In this document: positions 35,411-44,213 of the stretch, in pieces
How the letters are laid out: each line of letters starts with the position of its first letter
Position numbering within the stretch: the stretch's first letter is position 1
Assembly (NCBI GenBank): GCA_016342325.1
Contig: JAEINR010000019.1
Span: 23,829 to 87,828 of the forward strand
From: Desulfobacterium sp.
GTDB lineage: Bacteria; Desulfobacterota; Desulfobacteria; Desulfobacterales; Desulfobacteraceae
Length of the DNA stretch: 64,000 bases
Direction: 5' to 3'
Notes under the pieces: model-generated
Database searches by the model: none
Seen by the model: only the letters and a program-made list of their open reading frames with translations
What the model was told of the DNA's origin: nothing
Program-made: the position numbers and the translations under genes

Positions 35411-35500
35411 AACCTGGACAAGCCGGAATTAACAAAAAGATTTCTGATTGTCTTGTCAACATAACATGATAATCAGGGCTAAGAAGCGAATTAAAGGGGA
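35411..35500 (+). repeat. Dispersed repeat, copy B (upstream of glpR-like gene)
   Basis: Starts AACCTGGACAAGCCGGAA and contains TTTCTGATT and CTTGTCAACATAACATGA. It ends at the ribosome site of the regulator gene. A 2-bp indel relative to the other copies breaks the shared reading frame, so this is the most decayed copy. Confidence 0.8.
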
Positions 35501-35506
35501 GGGTTG

Positions 35507-36256
35507 ATGCAGAGAAGACAGGCCAAGATTGTTGAGCAGGTTCAGGCACTGGGGTACGTGTCCATCGAGGACCTTGCCCGGGATTTCAAGGTCACGCCCC
35601 AGACCATACGGCGGGATATCAATCTGTTGAGCAAGGAAGGACGGGTTCGGCGTTACCATGGCGGGGCAGGGCTTGCCACAAGCGTGGAGAACATCGGGTA
35701 TTCAGCCCGGCAGATCCTTTGCCATGGGGAGAAGCGGGCCATCGCTGCAAACGTTGCCAAGCGGATCCCCTCCAGGGCCTCCCTCTTTATCAACATCGGC
35801 ACCACCACCGAGGAGGTTGCAAGGGAGCTGTTGAAAAAGGAGGGCCTCCGGGTGATCACCAATAACCTGAACGTGGCCGTTACCCTGAGCCGGAACCCGG
35901 AGCTTGAAATCTACATGGCCGGCGGGATAGTGAGGCACAGGGATCGCGGCATCACGGGCCATGCCACCCTTGAATTTATCCGTCAGTTCAGGACCGATTT
36001 CTCCATCATCGGCATCAGCGGTATCGGTTCCAACGGCGATCTTTTGGATTTTGACTACCGGGAGGTCCAGGTGACAAAGGCGATCATCCAAAACTCCGCA
36101 AAGGTGTTGCTGGTTGCCGATCACACCAAGTTCGGCAGGGAGGCCATGGTTCGCCTGGGCCATGTCTCGGATATTGACGAGCTGTTCACCGACATCCAGC
36201 CCCCAGAGGCCATGGTGGCAATTTTGAAGGAGCATGGTGTCAAGGTTCACATTTGA
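35507..36256 (+). CDS. glpR: DeoR/GlpR-family transcriptional repressor
   Basis: 249 residues from ATG at 35507 with GGGGAGG upstream. The N-terminal helix-turn-helix is VQALGYVSIEDLARDFKVTPQTIRRDINLLSKEGRVRRYHGGA (read in parts), the DeoR signature. The C-terminal sugar-phosphate-binding domain has INIGTTTEEVARELL near 96 and LVADHTKFGREAMVRLG near 205. Divergence from glpAB makes glycerol 3-phosphate the likely inducer. A repeat copy (B) lies in its leader. Confidence 0.9.
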   Translation: MQRRQAKIVEQVQALGYVSIEDLARDFKVTPQTIRRDINLLSKEGRVRRYHGGAGLATSVENIGYSARQILCHGEKRAIAANVAKRIPSRASLFINIGTTTEEVARELLKKEGLRVITNNLNVAVTLSRNPELEIYMAGGIVRHRDRGITGHATLEFIRQFRTDFSIIGISGIGSNGDLLDFDYREVQVTKAIIQNSAKVLLVADHTKFGREAMVRLGHVSDIDELFTDIQPPEAMVAILKEHGVKVHI

Positions 36257-36306
36257 CTTTTTGTCAAGAAATCCCTGTCCTGGACCAGTCAATACAAGTC
36301 GACCGT

Positions 36307-37596
36307 CTAACTGTTTTCGTCCACCAGCACCGTTTCGAGGCGTTTGACCAGAAAATCCATCTCATGGTCGTTGATGATCAGGGGCGGAGAGATCCTGATG
36401 GTGTGACCGTGGCTGTCGTTGACGATGACGTTCAGATCGAGGAGCTTTTTGCAGAACGCCATGGCATTGCCGCTGTTGACCTCAATGCCGATGAAGAGGC
36501 CTTTTCCCCGGACCTCCTTGACATGGGGGGATCGGTCGGCAATGGCCTGGATCCGCTGTTTCAGTACTGCCCCCTTTGTTGCCGAACCCTTTGCCAGTTG
36601 CTCCTTTTCAAACACCCTGAGGGCTGCGGTTCCGGCGACACAGGCCAGGGGGTATCCCCCAAAGGTGGAGCCGTCCGACCCTTTGCTGAAAACAAGGTCC
36701 ATGAGCCAGGCGTTGGTGATGAACACGGATAGGGGCACAAGCCCTCCGGCGAGCGCCTTGCCCAGGATGACGCCGTCCGGGACAATCTCCTCGTGCTCAA
36801 AGCAGAAATCCTTTCCGGTTCGTCCCATGCCTACCTGGATCTCGTCACACACCAGAAGAAGGTCGTTTTCATCGGCAAGCTGTCTCAGCCCCTTGAGAAA
36901 TCCTTTGGGGGGAATCGCCATGCCCCCCTCTCCCTGCATGGGTTCCACCAGGATGCCGCAGGTGTTGGCGTTGATCGCGTTTTTAACGGCAAAGAGGTCG
37001 CCGAAGGCCACACTCACAAACCCCGGGGTCAGGGGGCCGAATCCCTGGCGGTATTTTTCGGTGGAGGAAAACGAGACCACGGAGATGGTCCTGCCGTGGA
37101 AGCTGTTGGCAAAGACGATGATCTCCTGGTTTCCGTCCCGGATGCCCTTTTGGCTGTAACCGTAGTAACGCATGGCTTTGATGGCGGTCTCAACGCTTTC
37201 CACCCCCCCGTTTTTTGGCAGCACCTTGTTGCCGTTGTTGCCGAACCTTTCGGCCAGCTGGGGCGGGAACCGGGCTGCCTCTGCCAAAAAAAGACCCAGG
37301 GGGTCGGTGTAGACCACATTGGAGAGCACCGATGCAAACTCTCCCTTAAGTGCTTTGATCATGGCCGTTGTGATGGCGGGATGGTGGTGGCCCGTATTGG
37401 CGGCGGAGTAGGCGGCAAGGCCGTCCAGGTATCTGTTCCCTTTTTCGTCAAACAGCCAGCATCCCCGGGCCCGTCGTACGACCATGTGGAGCCGTTCGTA
37501 ATGGTGGGCACCGAACTGCTCCTCATACGCCATGATGGATTTGTCAGGAACGGTTGAAAAACCGGCATTTGGCGTCCTCTTCTCCAATACATCCAT
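36307..37596 (-). CDS. Class III aminotransferase, ornithine-oxo-acid transaminase type
   Basis: 429 residues. Family marks are GCWLFDEKGNRYLDGLAAYSAANTGHHHP near 45-73, FHGRTISVVSFSS near 165, VCDEIQVGMGRTG near 245 and the PLP lysine in ILGKALAGGL near 277. LLVCDEIQ and the arrangement after it match RocD/ArgD-like enzymes. It would convert ornithine to glutamate semialdehyde, but other omega-amino substrates are possible. It runs toward glpR and ends 50 bp from it. Confidence 0.85.
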   Translation of the reverse strand: MDVLEKRTPNAGFSTVPDKSIMAYEEQFGAHHYERLHMVVRRARGCWLFDEKGNRYLDGLAAYSAANTGHHHPAITTAMIKALKGEFASVLSNVVYTDPLGLFLAEAARFPPQLAERFGNNGNKVLPKNGGVESVETAIKAMRYYGYSQKGIRDGNQEIIVFANSFHGRTISVVSFSSTEKYRQGFGPLTPGFVSVAFGDLFAVKNAINANTCGILVEPMQGEGGMAIPPKGFLKGLRQLADENDLLLVCDEIQVGMGRTGKDFCFEHEEIVPDGVILGKALAGGLVPLSVFITNAWLMDLVFSKGSDGSTFGGYPLACVAGTAALRVFEKEQLAKGSATKGAVLKQRIQAIADRSPHVKEVRGKGLFIGIEVNSGNAMAFCKKLLDLNVIVNDSHGHTIRISPPLIINDHEMDFLVKRLETVLVDENS

Positions 37597-37877
37597 GGGC
37601 AGTCTCCTTATCTGTTCGCACGTGGTTTTTCGAAATACCCTGGCGATCTTAAGTTGAACCGGTTGTTGACCCGGGGGTGCCTCAATTACATACTAGCGAC
37701 AATGTCCCGGCCCTGTCAACGCCTAACCTGGATAAGCCAGAACTAAATAAATCTGATTCACCGGCCAAAATAACACGACAACCAGAGCTAAGAAGCTAAA
37801 ACCCAAGAGGGGTTGACGACTGGGGAACGGCCAGGTAGAGTTCCAGGGGACAAGGTGATAACAACAGGAGGTGGGGG
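37597..37877. promoter_or_regulatory. Intergenic region between aminotransferase and nucleoside phosphorylase
   Basis: 281 bp of divergent promoter region. It holds repeat copy C at 37725-37816 and a ribosome site (AGGAGGTG) at 37867-37874. No clear promoter was seen. Confidence 0.4.
37725..37816 (+). repeat. Dispersed repeat, copy C (upstream of nucleoside phosphorylase)
   Basis: Starts AACCTGGATAAGCCAGAAC, with GGCCAAAATAACACGACAA and CCAGAGCTAAGAAGC, and ends in AAGAGGGGTTGACG. The shared frame is open and reads NLDKPELNKSDSPAKITRQ, then PELRS and a stop. Unlike copies A, B, D and E, the start codon of the downstream gene lies 62 bp further on. Confidence 0.8.
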
Positions 37878-38693
37878 ATGAACGCTTACGGGGCTGCGGT
37901 GATGGAGACGGTCAACTTTTTAAGAGAGCGCCTGACAGCCGTTCCGGAGGTGGGGGTTCTCACCGGCACGGGTCTTTCCGGCAGCATGGATTCCCTTGGG
38001 GTCGATCTTGCCCTCGACTATTCAAAAATCCCGAATTTTCCGGTTTCAACCGTTGAGACCCATAGGGGACGGTTGGTGTCAGGAACCCTGGCTGGCCGCA
38101 GCATCCTTACTATGCAGGGGCGGTTTCATCTCTACGAGGGCTATTCCCCCCTTGAGGTGACCTTTCCTGTCAGGGTGATGCAGGCGTTGGGGGTGACCTG
38201 TCTCGTGGTTACCAATGCTGCCGGTGGTATCAACCTGGATTTTTCCGAAGGGGATATCATGGTGATCCGGGACCACATCAATATGACCGGTGCAAACCCC
38301 CTTGTGGGAACCAACAACGAGGCCTGGGGCGACCGCTTTCCGGACATGGTCCATGCCTACGATGCCGGCCTTGTTGCGTCTGCTCAACATGCCGCCAAAC
38401 GGGCCGGCTTCACGGTCAGGACCGGTGTCTATGCTGGGCTCCTGGGGCCCTCCCTTGAAACGCCTGCTGAGATACGTTTCTTGAAGATAGCGGGCTGCGA
38501 TGCCGTGGGATTCTCCACGGTGATGGAGAACATTGCCGGTGTTCACGCCGGCATGAAGGTTCTGGGGCTTTCCGTGATTACCAACATCAACGATCCCGAT
38601 CATCCGGAAAAGGCCTCGGTGGATGCCATCATCAAAACAGCCGAAAATGCCGCCCCGAAACTCGATGCCATCCTCAGGGGAATTGTTGAATAA
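37878..38693 (+). CDS. Purine nucleoside phosphorylase (PNP/MtnP-type)
   Basis: 271 residues from ATG at 37878. Motifs are GLSGSMDSLG near 35, HRGRLVSGTLAGRS near 62, GRFHLYEGYSP near 80, TNAAGGIN near 110, YAGLLGPSLETPAEIRFLKIAGCDAVGFSTVMENI near 188-222 and GLSVITNIND near 233. These match the trimeric PNP family (inosine/guanosine). The TNAAGGIN and GPSLETPAE motifs favour PNP over MTA phosphorylase. It would salvage purines in the cytoplasm. Confidence 0.93.
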   Translation: MNAYGAAVMETVNFLRERLTAVPEVGVLTGTGLSGSMDSLGVDLALDYSKIPNFPVSTVETHRGRLVSGTLAGRSILTMQGRFHLYEGYSPLEVTFPVRVMQALGVTCLVVTNAAGGINLDFSEGDIMVIRDHINMTGANPLVGTNNEAWGDRFPDMVHAYDAGLVASAQHAAKRAGFTVRTGVYAGLLGPSLETPAEIRFLKIAGCDAVGFSTVMENIAGVHAGMKVLGLSVITNINDPDHPEKASVDAIIKTAENAAPKLDAILRGIVE

Positions 38694-38923
38694 TTGCACT
38701 GGTTTGACCTGTTTTTACCCGCCCTGTTTTTTGTGTACATTTTCAAAAAAACCGTGGTAGAATAAACCAACTTAAAGAAGGGCGTGATTCATCGGACTCC
38801 CATCTTTGGAAAACCCGCTGCTGTTGACAGGGTGCATCGTGCTTTGCGTCGTTTTTCTCCCCTTTGTTTTTCTAATTGCACTTTCTTCTTTATAAAAATC
38901 TTTTTTTAAACAGGAGGTGTAAA

Positions 38924-39223
38924 ATGGAAACCACATTAAAGAGAAACTATCCCAGACGGTATATCGAGGTTCCCATCCTATACTCAGACAAGGAAGGGGA
39001 GCGTTGCGCAAAAATGTACAACACCTGTGTGGACGGCATGTATTTTGAAACCCTGCTTCCCCTCACACCCGGCGACAACATCCGCATCAAGATCGAAAAT
39101 CCTTTTCCCGACCTCTATTATTCCCCCGAGGCGTTCACGGTCAAGACCGCAAGGGTGAGGTGGTGCAGCAGGATCTCCGATCCCGATATCTACGGCTATG
39201 GGGTTGGGGTTAAATACGATTGA
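38924..39223 (+). CDS. Small PilZ-domain protein
   Basis: 99 residues from ATG at 38924 with AGGAGGTG upstream. The PilZ start RRYIEVPILYS lies near 7, GMYFET near 37 represents the D/NxSxxG-like loop, and VRWCSRISDPDIYGYGVGVKYD is the C-terminal strand pattern. PilZ domains bind cyclic di-GMP. The arginine motif is RNYPRR at the very N-terminus. Binding is likely but the D/NxSxxG motif is altered (CVDGMYF). Confidence 0.82.
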   Translation: METTLKRNYPRRYIEVPILYSDKEGERCAKMYNTCVDGMYFETLLPLTPGDNIRIKIENPFPDLYYSPEAFTVKTARVRWCSRISDPDIYGYGVGVKYD

Positions 39224-39384
39224 CCCTGTGGGACTGGGAGGCGGTCTCAATTTTTCCTTGAGTATTGTCAATGACCATACTATATCAGATGCACTCCCTT
39301 GCAGTATGGGGGGCTGACTGTAACCTCGAAACGCTGTTGAGCTGATTCGGCCACAGGCCATGCAATTGACAAAGGGTGTCTTTG

Positions 39385-40620
39385 ATGAGCAAGATCGCAT
39401 TGATCAACATTACCGGACTGGATAGAAAAGGACTCGATTCAACGTTCACGAGTATCCTTGGAGAATACAACGTCAATGTCCTCGATATCGGCCAGGCCGT
39501 CATCCATGAACACATCTCCCTGGGGATTCTGGTGGAAATTCCAAGGGCGGAGGATTTTTCGGCCATTTTCAAGGACATGCTCTTTGAGGGGCACAAGCTG
39601 GGGCTTGCCATAGACATCAAGCATGTGGACCCGGAGGATTATGAAACCTGGGTTGCGGCCCAGGGAAAGGAGCGGCGCATCATCACCCTTCTTGGCAAGA
39701 AGATCTCTGCCCGTCAGATATCCAGGGTGGCCGCGGTGGTGGCGGCCAACGATCTCAACATCGACAGCATGACTCGGCTGACGGGCCGGATCTCCCTTGG
39801 GAAAGACCAGGAAAACCCAAGGGCCAGCATCCAGCTCTCCGTGAGCGGTTCGCCCACCGATATTCGGGCCATGCGGGGCAGTTTCATGGAGATCTCCCAG
39901 GAGATGGGCATCGATATCTCCTTTCATGTGGACAATATCTACAGCAAGAACCGGAAGCTTGTGGTGTTTGATATGGACTCCACCCTGATTCAGACTGAAG
40001 TGATCGACGAACTTGCAACCCTCGCAGGGGTTGGGGAGCAGGTGGCTGCCATCACGGCCTCGGCCATGGCAGGGGAGATCGATTTCAAGGAGAGCTTCAG
40101 GCAACGGGTGGCCCTGCTCAAAGGGCTCAAGGAGAGCGAACTTGGAAAGATCATCGAGACCCTTCCTTTGACCGAAGGGGCCCGCCTCGTCGCCCGGACC
40201 CTCAAGGGCCTTGGCTACAAGCTCGGCATCCTCTCCGGCGGATTTACTTTTGTTGGCGATTATCTGAAGGAATGCCTCGGGTTTGACTATGTGTATGCCA
40301 ACGAACTCATGATACGGGACGGTGTGGTGACCGGCGAGGTGTCAGGCGAGATCATCGACGGAGAGAAAAAGGCACTCCTGCTCCAGGAGATCGCTAAAAA
40401 GGAAAAAATCTCCATCGAACAGACCATCGCGGTGGGGGACGGGGCAAACGATCTTCCCATGATCAGCATCGCAGGCCTGGGGGTTGCCTTCCATGCAAAA
40501 CCCATTGTCAGGGAAAAGGCCAGCAACGCCATCTCCAGCGTGGGGCTGGACGGGCTGCTCTACCTGATCGGGATGCATGAACGGGAGTTCAACCACGGTT
40601 TGGTCCAGGGGCTGAACTGA
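39385..40620 (+). CDS. serB: Phosphoserine phosphatase with two N-terminal ACT domains
   Basis: 411 residues from ATG at 39385 with AAAGGG upstream. Two ACT-like domains cover about 1-175 (MSKIALINITGLDRKGLDST and RRIITLLGKKISARQISRVA). The HAD phosphatase follows: VFDMDSTLIQTEVIDELA near 194, SGGFTFVGDYLKECLGFDYV near 285 and GDGANDLPMI near 353. It makes serine from phosphoserine, with possible feedback by amino acids through ACT. Its 3-prime end meets a convergent unknown gene through a small hairpin. Confidence 0.95.
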   Translation: MSKIALINITGLDRKGLDSTFTSILGEYNVNVLDIGQAVIHEHISLGILVEIPRAEDFSAIFKDMLFEGHKLGLAIDIKHVDPEDYETWVAAQGKERRIITLLGKKISARQISRVAAVVAANDLNIDSMTRLTGRISLGKDQENPRASIQLSVSGSPTDIRAMRGSFMEISQEMGIDISFHVDNIYSKNRKLVVFDMDSTLIQTEVIDELATLAGVGEQVAAITASAMAGEIDFKESFRQRVALLKGLKESELGKIIETLPLTEGARLVARTLKGLGYKLGILSGGFTFVGDYLKECLGFDYVYANELMIRDGVVTGEVSGEIIDGEKKALLLQEIAKKEKISIEQTIAVGDGANDLPMISIAGLGVAFHAKPIVREKASNAISSVGLDGLLYLIGMHEREFNHGLVQGLN

Positions 40621-40634
40621 TACAACCGGCTGTT

Positions 40635-40654
40635 TGCGTGGCGCTTGCCACGCA
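40635..40654. terminator. Weak hairpin between convergent genes
   Basis: TGCGTGGC and GCCACGCA (40635-40642 and 40647-40654) form a perfect 8-bp stem with a 4-base loop. A copy of ACCGGCTGTTT lies on each side. No T tract follows directly. Confidence 0.5.
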
Positions 40655-40665
40655 GATGGGAGATG

Positions 40666-40944
40666 TTACCGGCTGTTTTCGCCCTTACCGATGTTGCTTA
40701 GAAAGTGCTTTCTCCGGATCTTGAACAGGCGCTTGTCCTCGTTCACCAGGTAGAAAACGCCCTTGTTGTCGTCATCAAAGCATTGGTAGAGCCCGGTGAA
40801 GTTCTCTAGGGTTGTTACGTCACAGATGCGTTGAACGTCATCATTGAACCGGGCGCATACCTCAACCCAGTTCTCCTGTTTCGCGCCTTCCTGGATGGTG
40901 ATTTCGTTGGTCTCTTGGTGGTATTCGGCCAGAATCGATTCCAT
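40666..40944 (-). CDS. Small hypothetical protein
   Basis: 92 residues, acidic to neutral, with one Cys pair (ARFNDDVQRICDVTTLENFTGLYQCFDDD in parts). GGGGGGAA precedes the ATG at 40944. I do not recognise the family. It converges on serB and is followed by 57 bp to the channel gene upstream. Confidence 0.6.
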   Translation of the reverse strand: MESILAEYHQETNEITIQEGAKQENWVEVCARFNDDVQRICDVTTLENFTGLYQCFDDDNKGVFYLVNEDKRLFKIRRKHFLSNIGKGENSR

Positions 40945-41001
40945 GTTCCCCCCATGATTGTTTATTCCATGTAAAAGGGTTACCAGAAAAACAACAGTTT
41001 T

Positions 41002-41274
41002 TCAAGGATGTGGGCGCTTTATTGAATGTAATCCTAGGATGCGGGCAACCAATATTGCAACATATAACTGACCAAAGATCGCTTCCAACACGGCAAGGTC
41101 CCTTGCAACCCCGGATGACGGCGCGATGTCACCATATCCGAGTGTGGTTAAGGTGGTAAAAAAGTAACGCAGATCAATAAGCAGGATGGGTTCCGCAAGG
41201 GGAAGTGATTGGGTGTCCCAGGTAAGTAAAATCCCATACAATAATGCCCAGAAGCGCCCAATGCCCATATCCAT
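41002..41274 (-). CDS. Short two-transmembrane potassium channel protein, possibly truncated
   Basis: 90 residues. A first hydrophobic segment (ALLYGILLTW) is followed by the pore helix and the K+ selectivity filter in YFFTTLTTLGYGDIAPSSG near 37-55, then a second helix (AIFGQLYVAILVARI). This is the Ion_trans_2 pore. Typical relatives of this kind are longer at the N-terminus and have an additional membrane segment. No ribosome site was seen before the ATG, and upstream sequence in the same frame reaches a stop at about 41341. A remnant is therefore possible. Confidence 0.65.
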   Translation of the reverse strand: MDMGIGRFWALLYGILLTWDTQSLPLAEPILLIDLRYFFTTLTTLGYGDIAPSSGVARDLAVLEAIFGQLYVAILVARILGLHSIKRPHP

Positions 41275-41596
41275 GGCCTGCCTTCCATATAGACAAAGGA
41301 GGGAACAATATTGAAATGAATAAACGACTTGTGGCTCAGTTCAGTATTTTAACGAAACGGACAACATCTCAATTGCTGTCATTTCCGGGAGGCCACTTGT
41401 TTGAATATAATTCTTTTCAAATTTATTTAAAAGGGCTTATAGTTGTGGGGCTGACTGTTTACGGAAAAATCTAAAATAGAAACCATGAAAGGAAAACAGC
41501 TAAAAGCGTGTTGGGATTATCCCTTGCAAGGCTATCTTTTATCTGGTAGCGTCACTGCCTTTCAATGAAACAGTAACATAGAGGAGTTTTAAAAAA
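41275..41596. other. Intergenic region before the chemotaxis receptor gene
   Basis: 322 bp, A/T-rich compared with its surroundings. On the plus strand an ATG at 41316 opens 52 codons (to 41474; MNKRLVAQFSILTKRTTSQL at the start), with AAAGGAGGG 13 bases upstream. I cannot assign it and treat it as doubtful. The ribosome site of the receptor gene is GAGGAG at 41580-41585. No clear promoter was seen. Confidence 0.4.
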
Positions 41597-43261
41597 ATGT
41601 CGTTGAACCGCTTGAAGACCCGTGTCAGACTGGGGTTGGGATTCGGAACACTGGTTATCCTTTTTGTTGTGACCATCAGCTTTTCCTTGATGGGTACCCG
41701 GTCGATTTCCAGCGCCATGAAAAAACTCTACACCAACTCCTATGCCAAGAGCACCGACATATTGCAGATCGATGCCACCATGTCCAAGATACAGTTCCTA
41801 CTTTCCCAGTCCTCGGACGCGGACGAAGAGGTGTTGGGGGCAATGGTCACGGAAATTGAGGGGAAGAATGTTAGGATCGATCAACTCTTTTCCGCAGTGC
41901 GGGCCGTGTGCGAGGGGGAAGACGTGGAAAAGCTGGATCGGGGAATGGCCCTGTTCAAAGAGTGGCAGGCATTCCAGAAGAGGGTCCTGGACTATGCCAT
42001 TGAGGGGAACATCATCGAGGCCGATGACCTCGTGCTAACGGAGGGGAAAGCGTTTGGAGAAAAGCTTGACCGGTTTACCAGCGAATTCATAACCCTTGCC
42101 CGGACAGAGGCTTCGGACGCCATGGCGTCTGCCCAAGGTGCGGAGAAAACCCTGTTCAGGGGGGTTCAGGCCTTGGCACTGGGTTCCCTGGTGGCGGGCC
42201 TTTTCATCGTCTATCTTCTGTCCCGGTCCATCCTTGTTCCGGTTGCGTCCGCCGTTGCCCATGCAAAGAGAATGGCCACAGGGGATTTTACCGAGCGGTC
42301 CGGCAGCGATGCAACAGATGAGTTCGGAGAGCTGGCCCATGCCATGGACGCCACCAGCGATAGCCTGGGGGCCATGATACAAGAGGTGAAGGGGAGCATG
42401 GCGCTTCTGGTGAACGCCTCCCAGGAACTGATCGCCTTGTCCGGCACCATGACCGAGGCAGCAGCAACAACCTCCCAACGGTCCGAGAGTTCCAGTGCCA
42501 CCATTCAGAAGCTTGGAACCAATGTGAGCAAGGTGGGCACGGCCATGGAGGCCACCCGCAGAAATACCGAAACGGTTGCTTCGGCAACCGCCCAGATGTC
42601 GTCCACCATCCGTGAGATCTCGGAACAGTCTTCCTCCGCCCTGTCCATTTCCGCAAGCGCAGTTGAGCTGACCGCAAAGGCGTCCGGCAAGATGGAGGAA
42701 CTGGAGGGGGCTGCCCGGGAGATCTCCAAGGTTACGGAGACCATCAACGATATTTCCGAACAGACCAACCTCCTGGCCTTGAATGCCACCATCGAAGCGG
42801 CCAGGGCCGGTGAGGCGGGCAGGGGATTTGCCGTTGTGGCCAACGAGATCAAGGAGTTGTCAAAACAGACGGCCCTGGCAACCCAGGAGATCGAATCCAG
42901 GATCCACATGACCCGGGAGACGACCCGGGAGGCGGTGGCGCATATTAAGCGTATTGTTTCGGTGATCAATGAGGTTGACGATCTTATTTCAGTCACGGCG
43001 ACCTCGGTGGAAGAACAGTCCGTTGCCACCCAGGATATCATGGATAATATCACAACAGCCACCCAGGCCATCAGCCAGGTGGGTTCGGTGGCGTCCGACA
43101 ATTCAAGCTATGTGAGGACGATCACCCAGGAGGTGGGGGAGGTACGGGTATCGGCGGATGAAATGTCGGAAAACAGCGGTCTGGTCAACCAGAGCGCCAT
43201 CAACTTGAGACAGTTGGCAGATCGGTTGAACCACGAGATGGCACGGTTCAAGATTGTTTAA
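41597..43261 (+). CDS. Methyl-accepting chemotaxis protein
   Basis: 554 residues. The first membrane helix is at 15-32, and a helical extracytoplasmic sensor spans to about 185. The second helix is near 191-210. A HAMP domain follows ([22 protein letters not shown]). The signalling domain ends in [35 protein letters not shown], the conserved hairpin tip (as several short motifs near 390-425). Methylation helices flank it. It would sense a ligand in the periplasm and report to CheA and CheW, none of which are here. Confidence 0.95.
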   Translation: MSLNRLKTRVRLGLGFGTLVILFVVTISFSLMGTRSISSAMKKLYTNSYAKSTDILQIDATMSKIQFLLSQSSDADEEVLGAMVTEIEGKNVRIDQLFSAVRAVCEGEDVEKLDRGMALFKEWQAFQKRVLDYAIEGNIIEADDLVLTEGKAFGEKLDRFTSEFITLARTEASDAMASAQGAEKTLFRGVQALALGSLVAGLFIVYLLSRSILVPVASAVAHAKRMATGDFTERSGSDATDEFGELAHAMDATSDSLGAMIQEVKGSMALLVNASQELIALSGTMTEAAATTSQRSESSSATIQKLGTNVSKVGTAMEATRRNTETVASATAQMSSTIREISEQSSSALSISASAVELTAKASGKMEELEGAAREISKVTETINDISEQTNLLALNATIEAARAGEAGRGFAVVANEIKELSKQTALATQEIESRIHMTRETTREAVAHIKRIVSVINEVDDLISVTATSVEEQSVATQDIMDNITTATQAISQVGSVASDNSSYVRTITQEVGEVRVSADEMSENSGLVNQSAINLRQLADRLNHEMARFKIV

Positions 43262-43269
43262 ACGCCATG

Positions 43270-43321
43270 GGATAGACAGGGAGAGGCACCCAGCCCAACC
43301 GGACCGGTTCCCTGTCCATCC
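43270..43321. terminator. Long hairpin between the MCP gene and ppiB
   Basis: GGATAGACAGGGA (43270-43282) pairs with TCCCTGTCCATCC (43309-43321) over 13 bp with one G-U pair. The loop contains the small palindrome AACCGG-A-CCGGTT. It lies directly behind the MCP stop between convergent genes. Confidence 0.6.
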
Positions 43322-43341
43322 TCAAGATTTATAACAGGGGC

Positions 43342-43842
43342 CTACTCAACATCAACAACTTCGGCCTTGACGATGGTGATGGTCTCCTTTGGCACATCTG
43401 CATGGCCCGCCTTGTTGCCCGTGGCAACCGCCTTCATCTTGTTGACCAGCCCGTGGCCCTTGGCAACCTTACCGAAAACGGTATAGCCCCATCCCTGTGC
43501 GGTCTTGGACTTGAAGTTGAGCATGTCGTTCTTCTTGACGTTGATGAAAAACTGGGCCGTTGCACTGTGGGGATCCATGGTTCTTGCCATGGCGACGGTG
43601 TATGCGTCGTTGGTCAGGCCGTTATCCGCCTCGTTTTCGATGGGGGCGTTGGTGGTTTTCTCAGCCATATCTTCTGTCATTCCGCCGCCCTGGATCATGA
43701 AACCGTCGATCACCCTGTGGAATATGGTTCCGTCATAGTGGCCGGCGTTTACGTACTCAAGGAAGTTGGCGCACGTCTTGGGGGCTTTCTCTTCATCAAG
43801 TTCGATCAGGATTTCTCCCATGGTGGTTTCAAGCTTTATCAT
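43342..43842 (-). CDS. ppiB: Cyclophilin-type peptidyl-prolyl isomerase
   Basis: 166 residues, without signal peptide. The family marks are HYDGTIFHRVIDGFMIQGGGM near 33-53, ARTMDPHSATAQFFIN near 85-100 and GYTVFGKVAKGHGLVNKM near 122. It catalyses cis/trans isomerisation of X-Pro bonds, probably in the cytoplasm. An A/T-rich region and a hairpin lie behind the fmdB gene upstream of it, so it has its own promoter. Confidence 0.95.
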   Translation of the reverse strand: MIKLETTMGEILIELDEEKAPKTCANFLEYVNAGHYDGTIFHRVIDGFMIQGGGMTEDMAEKTTNAPIENEADNGLTNDAYTVAMARTMDPHSATAQFFINVKKNDMLNFKSKTAQGWGYTVFGKVAKGHGLVNKMKAVATGNKAGHADVPKETITIVKAEVVDVE

Positions 43843-43883
43843 TATACATTCCTTTGTCTTAAGTGTTAAAAAAATAAAAATAA

Positions 43884-43912
43884 GGGGAGGAGACGTTGAT
43901 CATCCCCTCCCC
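43884..43912 (-). terminator. Terminator behind the ccdA-thioredoxin-fmdB operon
   Basis: GGGGAGG (43884-43890) pairs with CCTCCCC (43906-43912). On the minus strand the hairpin is followed by TTATTTTTATTTTTTT, an almost perfect T tract. A second GC hairpin (GGACCGGGGCGGACCGCCCCGG) lies closer to fmdB at 43973-43994. Confidence 0.8.
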
Positions 43913-44006
43913 GGATTCGTACACGGTTTTACTCTCTTATAAACCAGGCCAAAAGTCAACTGGCGTGTATGGACCGGGGCGGACCGCCCCGGAAGGGTCA
44001 GCCTGC

Positions 44007-44198
44007 TCAGGAAAACTCCTTGGGCGCGTTTGCGGCACAGGTGCCTATGCTTTGACCCATGAAGCTTGCAGCGCTCATCAGCTTTTTGACCGCTTTGTTT
44101 CCGCAGTCAGGACACTTTACCCGTGTTTCATCGCCTTTAAACACCAGTTTCTCAAAGGTGGTGTTGCAGCGTTCGCATCGGTATTCATAGATTGGCAT
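44007..44198 (-). CDS. FmdB-type zinc-ribbon protein
   Basis: 63 residues: MPIYEYRCERCNTTFEKL at the start, then VKCPDCGNKAVKKLMSAASF. Two CxxC knuckles make one zinc ribbon. This small family is common near formate/amide systems, but its role is not established. It is the last gene of the operon with the thioredoxin-like and CcdA genes, 15 bp from its neighbour. Confidence 0.93.
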   Translation of the reverse strand: MPIYEYRCERCNTTFEKLVFKGDETRVKCPDCGNKAVKKLMSAASFMGQSIGTCAANAPKEFS

Positions 44199-44213
44199 GG
44201 TCTGCTCATATCC

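Larger units (their letters stand above)
35169..35506. promoter_or_regulatory. glpA-glpR divergent intergenic region
   Basis: 338 bp that hold two likely operator repeats at 35228-35265 and repeat copy B at 35411-35500. TTGACA at 35394 is a possible -35 for the regulator, with no good -10 at the right distance. Nothing else was recognised. Confidence 0.5.
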
